Shown: positions 1 to 12,307 of the stretch, piece by piece
Position numbering within the stretch: position 1 is the first letter of the stretch
How the letters are laid out: every line of letters starts with the position of its first letter
Assembly: GCF_021917145.1 (NCBI RefSeq)
Contig: NC_061080.1
Span: forward strand, 3,825,497 to 3,889,496
DNA length: 64,000 nucleotides
Source of the DNA: Hypomesus transpacificus
Lineage: Eukaryota; Chordata; Actinopteri; Osmeriformes; Osmeridae
Reading direction: 5' to 3'
Position numbers and translations under genes: made by a program
The notes under the pieces: generated by a model
The model's database searches: none
What the model saw: the letters and a program-made list of their open reading frames with translations, nothing else
Told to the model about the DNA's origin: nothing

Positions 1-15
1 CCCCCCCCCTGCCAG

Positions 16-1106
16 GCTACATGCTGGACCTCCTCCGTACCCAGGGCAGGAACGGAGCCATGGCCCTGCTGGAGAGCCTGATGATCCACCACCCCGCCCT
101 GTACACCCAGGTCACGGGCCTCCAGCCCAGCATCGAGCCCTCCGGCTTCAGCGGTGAGGCCTCCCCCCTCTCTGTCTCGCTCCCCTGTCTGTCGGTTCCC
201 CTGGCATGGCGCACACTGAGCTTAAAGCAGGGTGTAAATGTTGTCTTTGTCGGTTAAAAGGGAATTTTTTCTCTCCTCCGCTCTGTTCTACCCTACTGTT
301 TTCGTCTCTTCTCCCCCCTCCTCATCCTCTCTTTCCAGGGCTGATCAAGTACTCGGAGCTGACGGAGTATCTGGTCCGGGCCGTGACGGGGATGCAGAAG
401 GAGCTGCAGGGGGCCCGCCAGGAGGCGTGCCGCCACGGCCAACGCTGCTCCGCCCTGGAGGCGGAGCTGGGCCAGGTGATGAAGGAGAGCGAGGACAGCT
501 GCCGTCTGCGCGCCCAGCAGGAGTGCTCCAGGAGGCAGCTGGCGTCGGCCCGCCGCGAGGTCGCCAGGCTGAAGGACGAGAAGTGCGACCTGTACGTGCG
601 CTACACGGCCGCCATCGAAGAGAAGGCGAGCGTGAACCTGCGTTCGCGGGACCTCAACCTGAAGGTGGGCGTCGGAAGACGGACGTTTTGCGTTCGACAC
701 GCGTTTTTTTTCGGTCTATAGCGCTTTCCGACGTGTTCCTCTGCTCTGTGTGTTGGAGTTGGTGGTCCTGTTCCGACGGTTCTCTCCTCTGTTCTGTGGC
801 CTCCAGGTCTACCAGCTGGAGATTGAGCTGAGGAAGTCCCAGACCGAGGCCGACTTTGAGCGCAAGCGCTCGCTCAAGTGCCCCTCCCTGGGCGAGACGC
901 AGCAGCTGCGGGAGGAGCTGCAGACCCTTCGCCGGCGGCTGCTGGAGGCCGAGAAGTTTGCGCCGGTGAGAGACTGGCGCCGTCCCGTCCGCCGGGTCGA
1001 GGATCGTCGACGCCTCGATCGCCTTCTCTCTTGCACGTTCACCCGCACTGTTTTCTCCACGTCTCTCTTCAACTCACTCTTTTATTCAACTTTGTGTGTC
1101 CCTCTC

Positions 1107-1140
<34 letters not shown>

Positions 1141-1241
1141 CTCCCCTCTCTCTCTCTCTCTCTCTCTCTCTCCCTTTCTCTCTCTCTCACTCCCTTCTTG
1201 CCCACACTCCCCCCTCTCACTCTCTCTCTCTCTCTCTCCCC

Positions 1242-1304
<63 letters not shown>

Positions 1305-4300
1305 CCCCCAGTCCAGGGAGGAGATCCTGGCCCAGGACCTGGCGGAGGCCATAGATGGACGCACGGAGCTGGCTGACCATCTCAGACGATACCGAGAGGA
1401 AAACGAAAGGCTGGCCAAGGAGAGAGAGGAGGTGTGTGGGTTTCACATGCACCAGAAACCGTTTGGAGAACCACATTGGTACCCAATCGCACGCACTGAG
1501 GACTTGACCTTTGACCCCTGTATATATGTGTGTGTTGGTCCTCCAGCTGCTGAAGCAGAAGGAGTGCCTGTCTCTGGAGACCCAGAAGATGTCCCTGGAC
1601 TGTGCCATGTTCCAGCAGAAGAGCTCCGTCATGCAGAGCCAGATGAGAGAGCTGCAGATGGAGAGAGACCACGTGAGGAGACACCGTCACACACCTCCCC
1701 GCTCGTAATCCTGTCCCGCTCCCCCCGGAGAAAAAACAAAACCAAACAACCTCTCTGCCTGTGGGCACTGGGGGGCACTCTATTTCCAGAAAACACAGCT
1801 ATTTTAGTCAGCTCCCGCTTCAAGGAGAGTCATTGGGGGTAACAGCTAGCTTTGGGTCCCCCAGGCCTACCTGTCTAGAGATGAGGCCCAGGCCCAGATA
1901 GCCCGGAGCCTGGGGGAGAAGGACACCCTGCGCAGCCAGCTGGTGGAGCTCCAGGAGAGGGTGTTCAGCCCTCCCGACCTGGGGCCCCCGGAGAGGACAC
2001 CTGGAGCACTCTGAGGTAACACACACACAAGCTTACACACATGTACACACAGGCACATACACACAGGCTCACACACACACAAACACACACATGTACTGTA
2101 TATATCAGACACACACATTCACACACTCACACAAACATTCACGTGATTGCATACCCTCATAAGTGTGTGTGTGTGTGTAGGAGAGGTTCAGCTGGGGGAG
2201 CCAGGGCTCCAGCAGTGATGACCCCCACCTCGGCTCCCCGGCCCGGCCCACCCTCTGCCGCATGGACGCCCTCAACCCTTCCTCTTTCAACTCCTTCAAT
2301 GTAGAGGTGTGTGCGCGTGTGTGTGTGTGTCTGTCTTTTTATAGCAGATGTAGTCATATCATCTCATGTGTCTTATCATTCTTCCTGTGAAATATAAAAG
2401 TGTGTTTGTGTTTGTGTGTGTGCGTGTGTCACAGTGTGACGAAACTGCTCCGCAAAATATCAGCCTGCGCTCACGACACGCTGAGCCTCCCTCTCCAGAG
2501 TCGCTACGACGACGGGAGGAGCTCCTCTACGCAGACCACAGGTGGAGTGTGTGCGTGTGTGTGTGTGTGTGTGTGTCATTCTGTCTGTGGGAGTCAGATG
2601 GCTGAGCGGTGAAGGAGTTGGGCTAGTAATCAGAAGGTTGCCGGATCGATTCCCCGCCGTGCCACATGATGTTGTGTCCTTGGGCAAGGCACTTCACCCT
2701 ACTTGCCTCGGGGGGAATGTCCCTGTACTTACTGTAAGTCGCTCTGGATAAGAGCGTCTGCTAAATGACTAAATGTAAAATGTGTGTGTGTGCGTGTGTG
2801 CGTGTGTGCGTGTGTCATTCTGTCTGTGCGTGTGTGTCTGTGTGTGTGTCTCTCTGTCTACTCTGCGACCTTGCCCTTGACCTGGTGACACCAACGTCTG
2901 GAATTTGAAAAACAGAAGGGAGCTCCTTCTGAGGTTTAATGACTAACTACAATTCAGTCTGCAGTCTGACCCAATTACATGACACAGTTGGAGAATAGAA
3001 TAGAACGGACTAGAACAGATCTCTCTCAGTATTTGATCTTCTTTGTGTGTTTTATTTTTTTCAAGGAAATATATGACAACCCAATTCTATTAATCCAATT
3101 TAAATCAAATTGTATTTGTAAAGGCCTTTTTAGAAGCAGTCACAGACGCCCATAGAGCTGCAGCTAAACCTGTTTCCCATTCCCTGCAGTCTGTGGTTAC
3201 CCGAGGGGTATTGTGAGTGGTAACGCAGGATAATCGCAGGTTATTACAGTACTTAATGAGGTTATTTATCCCAGCAAATCTCTCATTTCCAGCAAAGAAA
3301 AAAAGAAAGAAAGGTGGAGAGAGAATGAAAGGGTGTTTTTGGTAAACAAATATTTTGTATTGTTCCTCCACCAGCTTGGAGACTGACTCCTTACTGGATC
3401 ACGAATTTGTGTTCCTCTCCAACGGTAAGTTGACCTGTGTGTGTGTTTGTCTGTGTTTGTTTGTGTGAATATGTGTATTTGTTGAAAACACCCTTGTATT
3501 GAAGACAACACACTCCCTAAGTATTTGTTTGTATTAATGGCGTGTGACCAACTTCCAGATGCCTGCCCGGTATGTGAAATACTTCAGCCCATTAACATCC
3601 AACTTCACCCAACAGTCTGTCTTTTGTTTCACTTCCAGAAAATGACATTGAGCAAGCCCCAAGTTCACCTGCAACTCCTCCCTTCAAGACTACTAATGGG
3701 TGAGGCCATTTGCCTGTACTATTCCGCAGCTTTCTCATTGAATCTCATTGTTCTCTGTGTGGTTCAAATCATACTGTAGCAGTATCACAGCTGCCTGGAG
3801 TTTCACGGTGAGGTGTGGGACGAGTTCTCACCCAATCCAGCGAACCAGGCCTAATCAACTACTCAGAGATTTATAACACAAAGACTATTCAGAGCATTCA
3901 CAGGATTATACATGTATTAAGTCCTCAGGGTACGTGGTCTGTAGTAGTGTCTGGATGATTGACACTCCTCTCCACCAATCCCCAGCCTCTCCAGGCCGTC
4001 GGCCCCGCCCTTCCTACTGCGCTCTCGCCCGCGGGCCATGCGCATCACCGGCCGCGCCCTCACCATCTCCTTCCAGGGGGAGGCGCTGCTCAGCCAGCTG
4101 CAGGTCGTCGGGGGCAACAAGACGGGCGTGTTCGTCCATGCGGTGACGGAGAGCTCAGCCGCCCACACGGTGGGCATCGGCCAGGGAGCACAGATACTGG
4201 AGGTAAGGAATGTGCGTGGGCGTGTGTGTGTGTGTGTGTCGGTGTGTATGAGCAACATGTTGATAATATCAAACCTGCACCAGTTACATGGTTCATTAAC

Positions 4301-7300
4301 CCCAGAAAACCAGAAAAGGAGACACATTCTCTCCAGTCCCAACCTCACTCTAAAACCCCAGCCATTCTGTGTCAGAACTAGGCCTCTGAAGCCCCAGTTG
4401 CAGAGCCGGAAGTGTAATTCTCATAGCCCTCCGGTGCGACTGTGTTCCCCAGGTGAGGTACGAGCAAGCCCAGCAGGCCCTGAGGATGGTGTTGGAGGAC
4501 TCCACGCTGGAGGAGGCGCTGTGGGCTCTGGGGCAGGTCCAGGGATTCTGCCACCTCACCTTACGACCCAACCAAGATGGTAAGACTGCACGTAGCACTG
4601 CTCAGGGTGTATGGTCTGTCGCCAACCTTATGGACCACTCCACCTTGGACAGTCGCTGGTCTATGGAGTTAGATTAGTTTCATAATTCAAACAAACAAAC
4701 GCAACACGATTCAAACAAATTTAACACGATCCAAACAAACGTAACACGATTCATACAAACATAACACGATTCAAACAAACAAACATAACACGATTCAAAC
4801 AAACGTAACACGATTTTCAAATGTATTTCGTGATTCACAATTGTAACGCGATTCACAAATAAATGACCCTATTACATTCGTTTGCAACCTGACAAACACA
4901 AGTTACATATCCCTGCATTCGTTGGTGTGAATCCTTGCATTCGTTCGTGTGGATTTTTGGAACTTTCCTGACGCGCTTTGATCCACAAATGCATTTTTTC
5001 TAAAAGATATTCTCAGCAGCCTATCAGATCGTCTCTTCCAATTTTAGCCAATCACCGGGCTCTGCGTTAGCCTAGGAAACACGGAAAATGACTAAACATG
5101 AATCCTGCCATTCTCAACAATATTTAATCAGGTATGATCATCGGTTTAATAAGATTAACAAGCAATATTTCACCTACATGCTACCAGACGACATTGCTCA
5201 TGATCTGAAGGAGACGATGTCCGTCATTATGGCAGGTTGTTGAAGTCCACATAGACACGTTAATGTGATTGGCTAAAATTGGAAGAGGACGATCTGATAG
5301 GCTGCTGAGGATATCTTTTAGAAAAAATGCATTTGTGGATCAAAGCGCGTCAGGAAAGTTCCAAAAATCCACACGAACGAATGCAAGGATTCACACCAAC
5401 GAATGCAGGGATTTGTAACTTGTGTTTGTCAGGTTGCAAACGAATGTAATAGGGTCATTTATTTGTGAATCGCGTTACAATTGTGAATCACGAAATACAT
5501 TTGAAAATCGTGTTACGTTTGTTTGAATCGTGTTATGTTTGTTTGTTTGAATCGTGTAAGGTTTGTATGATTCGTGTTACGTTTGTTTGGATCGTGTTAA
5601 ATTTGTTTGAATCGTGTTGCGTTTGTTTGTTTGAATTATGAAACTAATCTAACTCCATACTGGTCTTGTGTGGTTGGATTAGTGACGGCTACCTGGAGGA
5701 GAGCAGTCTTTACAGCGAGGCAGTCGCTGTCAGGTTAGCAATGACCTCAGGAAGGGTCGAAGAAGAAGAGGGCTTTTTTTTATCGCAATGAAAGAAAACA
5801 CCATGTTTTGATTTTGTTCCCCTGTTCCTGATTGTAATCCAGCGATGGATATCTATGCCGATGTCGCAGACAGCGAAGAAGAGAAATCCGAAATCCTCAT
5901 GTTCTTTCGGAGTCCCGACATATTTGGAACGTAACCATAGTGCTTAGAGATTCCAAAAACCGACTTCATGATTGATGGGGTGGTGTGTCGAAGAGTTTAC
6001 ATGCTTAGAAGAAATGGAACAGTTGCTCAATGGCCTGAGGAGATTCTGTCAGTGGCGGGGAAGGTCTGGGCCATCGATACTCTGTAACGTGACAGTTAGC
6101 GTGGAAATAACGTTGACAAACCACATTCATGAGCTTGATTGTAATCTTAGAACTGACTGTACTTTTCTTGAATTAACTTTGCTTTATAGTTTGACCCTCC
6201 AAAAAATGCACACGTGCAAAAGGAAAACTATTAATCCTGTGAGAAAATATGTTATGTTTTTCAATAGTTCATAGAAAAGTTGAATTAATGTTTAAAGTAG
6301 GTTGCATACATTTTGTTGAGTGTCATTGGAATGTTTTGTCCGTAAACTGATATATTGCGCCATAAAATGAAGTACTGGAGTTTTATTTGGAACTTAAATT
6401 CCATTCCAGATATTTTTGAGATAGATCCTTCAGTACATATACCAAAGTTTACTAACAACCCTTCATCCTAAAATAATCTATTGAGTTTTATCTGCAAATG
6501 AGTGCATACAGAGCAAAACACACCATATATTTTACAGTTTACAGTATTACAGTCACATCCTCCCTCTCTCTCTCCATCCTCCCTCTCTCTCCATCCTCCC
6601 TCTCTCTCTCCATCCTGTCTCTCTCTCCATCCTCCCTCTCTCTCTCCATCCTGTCTCTCTCTCCATCCTGTCTCTCTCTCCATCCTCCCTCTCTCTATCC
6701 TCCCTCTCTCTCCACCATCCTTCTCTCCATCCTCCCTCTCTCTCCATCCTCCCTCTCTCTATCCTCCCTCTCTCTCTATCCTCCCTCTCTCTCTATCCTC
6801 CCTCTCTCTCTCCATTCTTCCTCTCTCTCCATCCTCCCTCTCTGTCTCCATCCTCCCTCTCTCTCCATCCTCTCTCTCTCTATCCTCCCTCTTTCTCTCT
6901 CCATCCTCCCTCCCCCTCTCTATCCTCCCCCTCTTCCCTCTCTGTCTCTCAGCCTATGAGAGGCTGCTGCAGCAGATGAAGAGCAGCGGGGCCCTGTCAG
7001 GTGACTCCCTGTCAGGTGACTCCCTGTCAGGTGACTCCTTCTACGTGCGTGTCAACATGTCCCTGCCGGGCGGGTCAGGCGGGGCCCTGGCCGTGTCTTG
7101 CAACGACATCCTCCACGTGACCAACACGCGCCCCGCCGGCACCAGCAGCATCTGGCTGGCCAGCCACGTCCACCCCTGCCAGCTGCTGGACCTGCAGGGG
7201 GGCACGCTGCCCAACTACTACAGGTGGGCCTGCCGCGGGGCACAGGAGGGGGAGGGGAGGCGTTCGACCCTCTCCACAAGGCTGGGAAACCCTCTGTTAG

Positions 7301-7487
7301 TTACCGTTCATAAATACTGGGTGCGCTTGATTCGGCTCACTCACTGCCATGAAACCATTGGATGAGTCTTGTCGGTGCCTGATTGTGATGCAAATCAATA
7401 CTAACCCTAAACCCAGACCCATGTATGCTCCAGAGCTGATACTGAGACTCACTACTGCCGAAGCGTTAAAGGATCCTGTGTGTACGT

Positions 7488-7526
<39 letters not shown>

Positions 7527-8649
7527 TACCACAGGGCACAGCGACTGCTGATCAGGGCCATTGAGGACATGAGCTTCCAGCCCACAACACGCAGCAAGGT
7601 AAGATCCCTCCACGTCACTCCTCTGGTCCACTCACCCAGTCCTCGGGCTCTGCCTCTGGTCCCCTCACCCAGTCCTCCCTCTCCCCCTCCCTCCCTCCCC
7701 CCCCCCCCCCCTCTCTCTCCCTCCCTCCCTCCCTCCCCTCCCTCCCTCCCCCCCAGGCTGAGCGGGTGATGGCCAGGGAGAAGCAGAAGGTCGTGAGGAT
7801 CGTCAGCACGGGCCGCCAGGGGAGGAACCCACTGTGGGTCAGCGTGGAGGACAACAATGACAAGAACGCCGACGAAGGTAACTCTCATCCAAAACTCCAC
7901 CCACTCGTTCGGAAACACGACGAATGGTTTCGTCACCTCGACTCGATCTCCCTCCGCCGTGAATAGACAACCTGTAATCCTATCCCCCTAACCGGTTCTT
8001 TTCATCAAATGCCTAGCAACACCGTCCATTGTTTTGGTTGACGTTGCGTCATGGTGTTTTCCAGGCGACGCGTGTGCCCCGAGGGGGTGCGTGACCCTGA
8101 TGCCCTACACCCTGGTGACCCCCCACTACCCCCCCGTGTGTCGGCCCGTCCTCCTGCTGCCGTCCATCCTGGGCCGCCTGCTGGACAGCAGAGTGGCAGA
8201 GTGGCCGGGCTTCCAGCTCTGCAAGCCAGGTAAGGACCGTCGCACCCCCTAGTGGTCGCGCTGTGTATCGACGCCGTTTGCGGGCTGGAGCCTGGAACGC
8301 TGGGGGGGGGCATGGGGTGGGTTGTGTGTGTGTGTTTACCCTCTGAGTATGTCGAGGCATTTCGGAGGATTGGGTTTTGACAGGGCCACCGCGACGTCGC
8401 TCGTGTTAATGGTTAGCCATGGTTAATCGGGGTTCATAGTGCACGTCTCCAATGTTTGTCTCTCTCTCTCTTCCCGTCTTCCTTCCTCCCCCCCCTCCCC
8501 CCCCCCCCCTCCCCCACAGAGCTGCTGAGCAGCAGTGAGCGTGCCACCCGGATCCAGAGGTCAGAGATGCTGGAGGAGTGCGAGCCGGGCAGCAACCGCT
8601 GCTACACCCTGCAGAGTGTGGAGAGGGTGGTGAAGCAGGTGAGGCCCTC

Positions 8650-8680
<31 letters not shown>

Positions 8681-9431
8681 GACACACACGCACACACAGA
8701 GACACACACACACACACAGACACACACGGACTACATACTGGAACGGGGGAGACCGAAGTGTCAATGCTGTGGCTTGGGCCCTGTCCTCAGGGGATCCACT
8801 GCGTGCTGCCCCTGGGGCTGGACTGTGTGAGGCGTCTGCACCGGGCGGAGATCTTCCCCATCATCATCTTCATCGCCCAGACGGAGCGCACCGCCCGCAA
8901 GCTCAAGTACGGCAAGAGCTCGCGTTTCCACGACACGCCCCGTTTGGAGAACACGGCCTGTGACACGCACACACTCTGGGGACTGCAGCACGTCACTCTA
9001 AAGTCCTCTGATTGTTTTCTCTTTCGTTCTTTCTTTCCCCCCCCCTCTCCCCTACCCCCACCTCCCCTCTCACACACACCCTACCCCCACCTCCCCTCTC
9101 ACCCCCCCCCCCCCCACCCCTCCCCTACCCCCACCTCCCCTCTCACACACACACCCCCCCCCCACCCCTCCCCTTCCCCCACCTCTCCTCTCACACCCCC
9201 CCCCCCCCCTCATCCACCTTCAGGAGCAAGCTGGCACGTCAGCGCTGGTCGGAGGAGAAGCTGCTGGAGTGTTGCCGTAGCGAGGAGCCCCTGCTGGACA
9301 AGCTGCCCTGCCTCTACCGCAGCGTGCCGGCTGATTCCTGGTGTGACAACGCCGCCCTGCTGGCCGGCCTGCGCACGCTCATCTGGGAGGAGCAGAAGAA
9401 GATCGTCTGGGTGGAGCCTGACCTGTGGTGA
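16..9431 (+). CDS. card14: card14-like CARD-coiled-coil-MAGUK scaffold, 5'-partial
   Basis: Scaffold that, in the known family, nucleates BCL10-MALT1 to activate NF-kB. Nineteen exons read in phase: 16-153, 339-664, 807-965, 1312-1431, 1547-1672, 1865-2015, 2181-2306, 2435-2541, 3375-3424, 3639-3699, 3986-4202, 4453-4579, 6953-7223, 7535-7598, 7757-7877, 8065-8229, 8520-8638, 8791-8906, 9224-9431. About 923 codons are present. The first exon encodes the end of the CARD ([12 protein letters not shown]), followed by a long coiled coil, a PDZ-like domain ([16 protein letters not shown]), an SH3-like domain ([10 protein letters not shown]) and a guanylate-kinase-like C-terminus ending EPDLW. CARD14 is preferred over CARD10/11 by length and the PDZ-SH3 match. 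Oddities: exon 1865-2015 is 151 bp and needs one base fewer to stay in frame, and LSGDS is tandemly repeated before the SH3. The CARD start is upstream of the window. Confidence 0.88.
1099..1308. repeat. (CT)n polypyrimidine tract in card14 intron
   Basis: Near-continuous CT/CCT repeat of about 210 bp that runs directly into the acceptor of the exon beginning at 1312. Confidence 0.95.
2021..2180. repeat. (AC)n then (GT)n microsatellites in card14 intron
   Basis: Interrupted CA repeats follow the donor at 2016, and GT repeats form the sequence just before the acceptor at 2180. There is nothing else in this intron. Confidence 0.85.
2590..2776 (+). mobile_element. tRNA-derived SINE, copy 1
   Basis: The tRNA-like head has an A-box-like segment (GATGGCTGAGCGGT) and a B-box-like segment (GATCGATTCC). 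It is followed by a body with TTGGGCAAGGCACTTCACCC and a tail of GATAAGAGCGTCTGCTAAATG. The same element occurs at five other places in this window in both orientations. It lies in a card14 intron and is flanked by GT repeats. The remainder of this 2542-3374 intron shows no gene. Confidence 0.85.
2777..2860. repeat. (GT)n microsatellite after SINE copy 1
   Basis: Interrupted TGTGTG/TGCGTG repeats directly follow the SINE tail. Confidence 0.85.
4664..5657. mobile_element. 994-bp foldback (long inverted-repeat) element
   Basis: Two nearly identical arms of about 390 bp (about 4664-5054 and 5267-5657) are inverted around a spacer of about 210 bp. The ends are TGGAGTTAGATTAG and its reverse complement, each bordered by TA, which suggests a TA target-site duplication. 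The outer arms hold many degenerate (A)AACACGATTCAAAC units. No transposase frame is visible. It sits in the card14 intron between exons 4453-4579 and 6953-7223. TA duplication is typical of Tc1/mariner-like non-autonomous elements, but the family assignment is inference. Confidence 0.85.
5660..6555. other. card14 intron remainder, no gene seen
   Basis: Unique, AT-rich intronic sequence. Short open frames have no family signature and no convincing splice sites in phase with card14. Confidence 0.6.
6556..6950. repeat. Polypyrimidine minisatellite at a card14 acceptor
   Basis: About 400 bp of imperfect tandem units of the form TCCATCCTCCCTCTCTC, ending in the acceptor of exon 6953-7223. One strand is almost pure pyrimidine. 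Confidence 0.92.
6998..7042 (+). repeat. In-frame triple LSGDS repeat in card14 coding sequence
   Basis: Three consecutive 15-bp units (CTGTCAGGTGACTCC) encode LSGDS three times just before the SH3 strand FYVRVN. The last unit is truncated by the domain. Confidence 0.9.
7482..7530. repeat. (GT)n before card14 exon 7535-7598
   Basis: GT repeat immediately upstream of the acceptor. The rest of the 7224-7534 intron has no feature. Confidence 0.85.
7660..7754. repeat. C/CCT-rich tract at card14 acceptor
   Basis: CCCTCC and poly-C tract running into the acceptor of exon 7757-7877. Confidence 0.85.
8650..8727. repeat. (AC)n microsatellite in card14 intron
   Basis: CA repeats just after the donor of exon 8520-8638. 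Confidence 0.9.
9038..9215. repeat. C-rich tandem repeat at last card14 acceptor
   Basis: Tandem units of CCCCTACCCCCACCTCCCCT and CACACACA, with homopolymer C runs, ending just before the acceptor of the final exon at 9224. Confidence 0.85.
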
Positions 9432-10717
9432 AGGTGGGCCTGGCTGCAGTGTGTCATCCTGGGTAGGATAGAATAGAATGTTCCTTGACCTTAGGCTGTG
9501 TGTCTATGATACCATTCTGATGAGTTACCTGTGAAAGCTGGTTCCTGGTGGTTGGAAGAAAGGTGGTTTTAGAATCTTGTACAAATATTGTTGGAGGTAC
9601 ATTTCCCTAATATATAGCAAGCACCCAAGGGTTGTGTTTATTCGTTATTATAATATTTTATTATGCGTTATCGAACCTCTCCCCCGATATGGGGAATTAT
9701 TGTTGTCTATGAAGACAACCAGTTTATCTTAAAGATATCAGATCATATTGCTCTATGCTGTGTATTGTTAATGTATTGTATACATTATGTGTGAAGTTAC
9801 ATGAGGGAAATCGATCAACATTATGGGTGTACAAGTGTTACTTGAGCCAATTCTGAAATGTTCTGAAGAATGTTCTGTTTCCCGCACTCAAAGATTTACA
9901 ACGTCGTTTTTATTTCTGGCCTGGGAACGTGTATTTTGTATCTTTATTGTTAAAGAGTAAACAGTGTCTGATTAATCACACGCTGCCTTGGGGAGACTGC
10001 AGTTACATTAAATTGTACGTAGAACTTGACTCGTTTCCATTTCTTAAATCATGATGATGTCGCGCTGTACCTGTCAGGAACAATGCGCCACGTCGCGCTT
10101 TATATTTTTTTATTAAAGATTACAGCACCGCACGCCGACATAATTCCATCTTCTCCTATTTCGCGTGTTCAGTCTTTCAACACACCATGAAGATCGCTGA
10201 CCCGCCAGCCCATCCAGCGCTCCAATAACAGTTTGTTATCATGTGACTTATCAAGCAAGTCATTGTTTTGTCATAGTTGTCAAATGTGAAGGGTCGAACA
10301 ATGGGTAGAGATATACGGTGGACTACTTTTCTCTTTCTGTGTGTCTTTTGTATGTCTATACGTTTACGTATATAAACTTTTACCTACAAAATGTCGTAAT
10401 TTGACCACTGAATTAAAGGAATGTTGTATTCAATGTGAATGGGGGACTGAAGCTTTTTCATTAATTTCATTAGGCTTAGGCTATATATTACACTAACCAT
10501 TAAATATTAATGTAATATTTCCTCGTGACATGATCGTTAAAGCTAGAGATTAACATGTTGCCTACACATCCAAAAAGTATACGGTTCAAGAAACGTACAT
10601 TTTAGAATTTTAAGTGAGGTCTTTCATTGCCTTATTGTTTTGAAGACATCGGTCATTCATGACGCCTATTCCCCACAAGGGGGAGGCAGAGAGAGGTGAA
10701 TCTCTCTATGAGGGAGT
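9432..10717. other. card14 3' UTR and intergenic sequence up to the gap
   Basis: AT-rich sequence after the card14 stop. ATTAAA at about 10008 is a possible weak poly(A) signal. No open frame or RNA gene was recognised. Confidence 0.55.
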
Positions 10718-10817
10718 NNNNNNNNNNNNNNNNNNNNNNNNNNNNNNNNNNNNNNNNNNNNNNNNNNNNNNNNNNNNNNNNNNNNNNNNNNNNNNNNNNN
10801 NNNNNNNNNNNNNNNNN
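10718..10817. other. Assembly gap of 100 N
   Basis: Exactly 100 N, the usual placeholder for a gap of unknown size. Order and orientation across it depend on the scaffolding. Confidence 0.99.
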
Positions 10818-11234
10818 CACTCACCAAAAATGTGGACACTTTGTCTCTCTCCCTCTCTCTATATCTCCTCTCTCTCTATGAGACACATACTAAACGACAC
10901 AGATGCGCACGCAAATACAAACACAAGCAGGAATATAGACCCACATGTTATCACACACACACACACTCACATGTACTTATCATTCATAAAATCACACAGA
11001 TACACACATACCTAGATATTATGCTCACAAATGCACACTCACATATACACATGCACGCACACACACCCATGGGCACACACACACACGTAGTTAAAGAGAA
11101 CCAGAAGTTCCAGGAAAGGAGGCGTATCATATGTGCCTATAAGTTTCCATTGAGCGTTGCATTAATCCAACATATAGCACGTCTGATGTGGTCTGGTTCC
11201 TATCTGCAGTGGGGAGAATAATGGATTTGGAGTG
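10818..11234. other. Intergenic CA-rich sequence
   Basis: Degenerate CA repeats and CT runs, with no gene seen. Confidence 0.7.
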
Positions 11235-11252
11235 GTGTGTGTGTGTGTGTGT

Positions 11253-11324
<72 letters not shown>

Positions 11325-11418
11325 TGTGGGTGTGTGTGTGTGGTGTGTGTGTGTGGTGTGTGTGTATGCGTGGTGTGTGCGTGGGTGTGTGTGTGTGGTG
11401 TGTGGTGTGTGTGTGTGG

Positions 11419-11449
<31 letters not shown>

Positions 11450-11456
11450 TGTGTGG

Positions 11457-11487
<31 letters not shown>

Positions 11488-11726
11488 TGTGTGTGTGTGT
11501 GTGTGTGGTGTGGTGTGTGTGGTGTGTGGTGTGTGTGTGTGGTGTGTGTGTGTGGTGTGTGTGTGGTGTGGTGTGTGTGTGTGTGTGGTGTGTGTGTGTG
11601 TGGTGTGTGTGTGTGTGTGTGGTGTGGTGTGTGTGTGTGTGGTGTGTTTTTGTGGTGTGTGTGTGTGTGTGGTGTGGTGTGTGTGTGGTGTGGTGTGGTG
11701 TGTGTGTGTGTGTGTGTTTGTCTGAA
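11235..11726. repeat. About 490-bp (GT)n/GTGGT microsatellite
   Basis: Pure GT for about 90 bp, then GT interspersed with GTGG units. Long Cys/Val and His/Thr frames here are repeat artefacts. Confidence 0.97.
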
Positions 11727-12061
11727 TGCTTGTATGTTTGTGTTTTTACATCTCTGCCAACTCACTCACATTCATGTCTGTTTGCTTATGTGTGCTCTGT
11801 GTAACAGTGTGGATTTGTTCGCGTGACGCTGTCACACACACAGACACACACTTTCTATCACACACACACACACACATGCTGTCTTCACACACCAAGTGAA
11901 GGGCAGACTAAGTGTTTTTCTTCTTCTTCTCCTCTCCCACTCCACCAGGCTGCGGCAGCCAAGTGCTCAATATGCTATCGACTGGCTCACCGTGGCAACC
12001 TGCAGAATTCCGCTGCCTCCCCATAAGCCTGGCAGCCTGTCTGTCGACCCCCCCCCCTCCC

Positions 12062-12104
<43 letters not shown>

Positions 12105-12188
12105 CCTCTCCCTCTCCCTATTTCCCATCCCCCACTCCAGCTCCCGGGGAAGCAGTGACGTGGGGGCTCCCTGCTCGGTAAAGTGGGC
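11727..12188. other. Intergenic, no gene seen
   Basis: Includes short CA and CT runs (12064-12112). No protein-like frame. Confidence 0.6.
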
Positions 12189-12221
12189 TGAGAGAGAGGA
12201 AGAGAGGAAGAGAGAGAGAGA

Positions 12222-12305
<84 letters not shown>
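12189..12305. repeat. (GA)n microsatellite
   Basis: About 115 bp of AG repeats with rare GGAAG interruptions. Confidence 0.95.

Positions 12306-12307
<2 letters not shown>

Noticed and set aside
2400-2612. Alternative frame for card14 exon 2435-2541 ([14 protein letters not shown])
   Set aside because: It looks protein-like, but its phases do not fit the flanking exons. The frame giving [15 protein letters not shown] fits on both sides.
2590-2776. Functional tRNA gene
   Set aside because: The tRNA-like head has A- and B-box-like motifs, but it belongs to a six-copy SINE with a shared non-tRNA body; no complete cloverleaf was evident.
11127-11826. Long open frames of 160-212 residues on both strands
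   Set aside because: They are translations of the GT/CA array (Cys-Val or His-Thr repeats) and have no non-repeat content.
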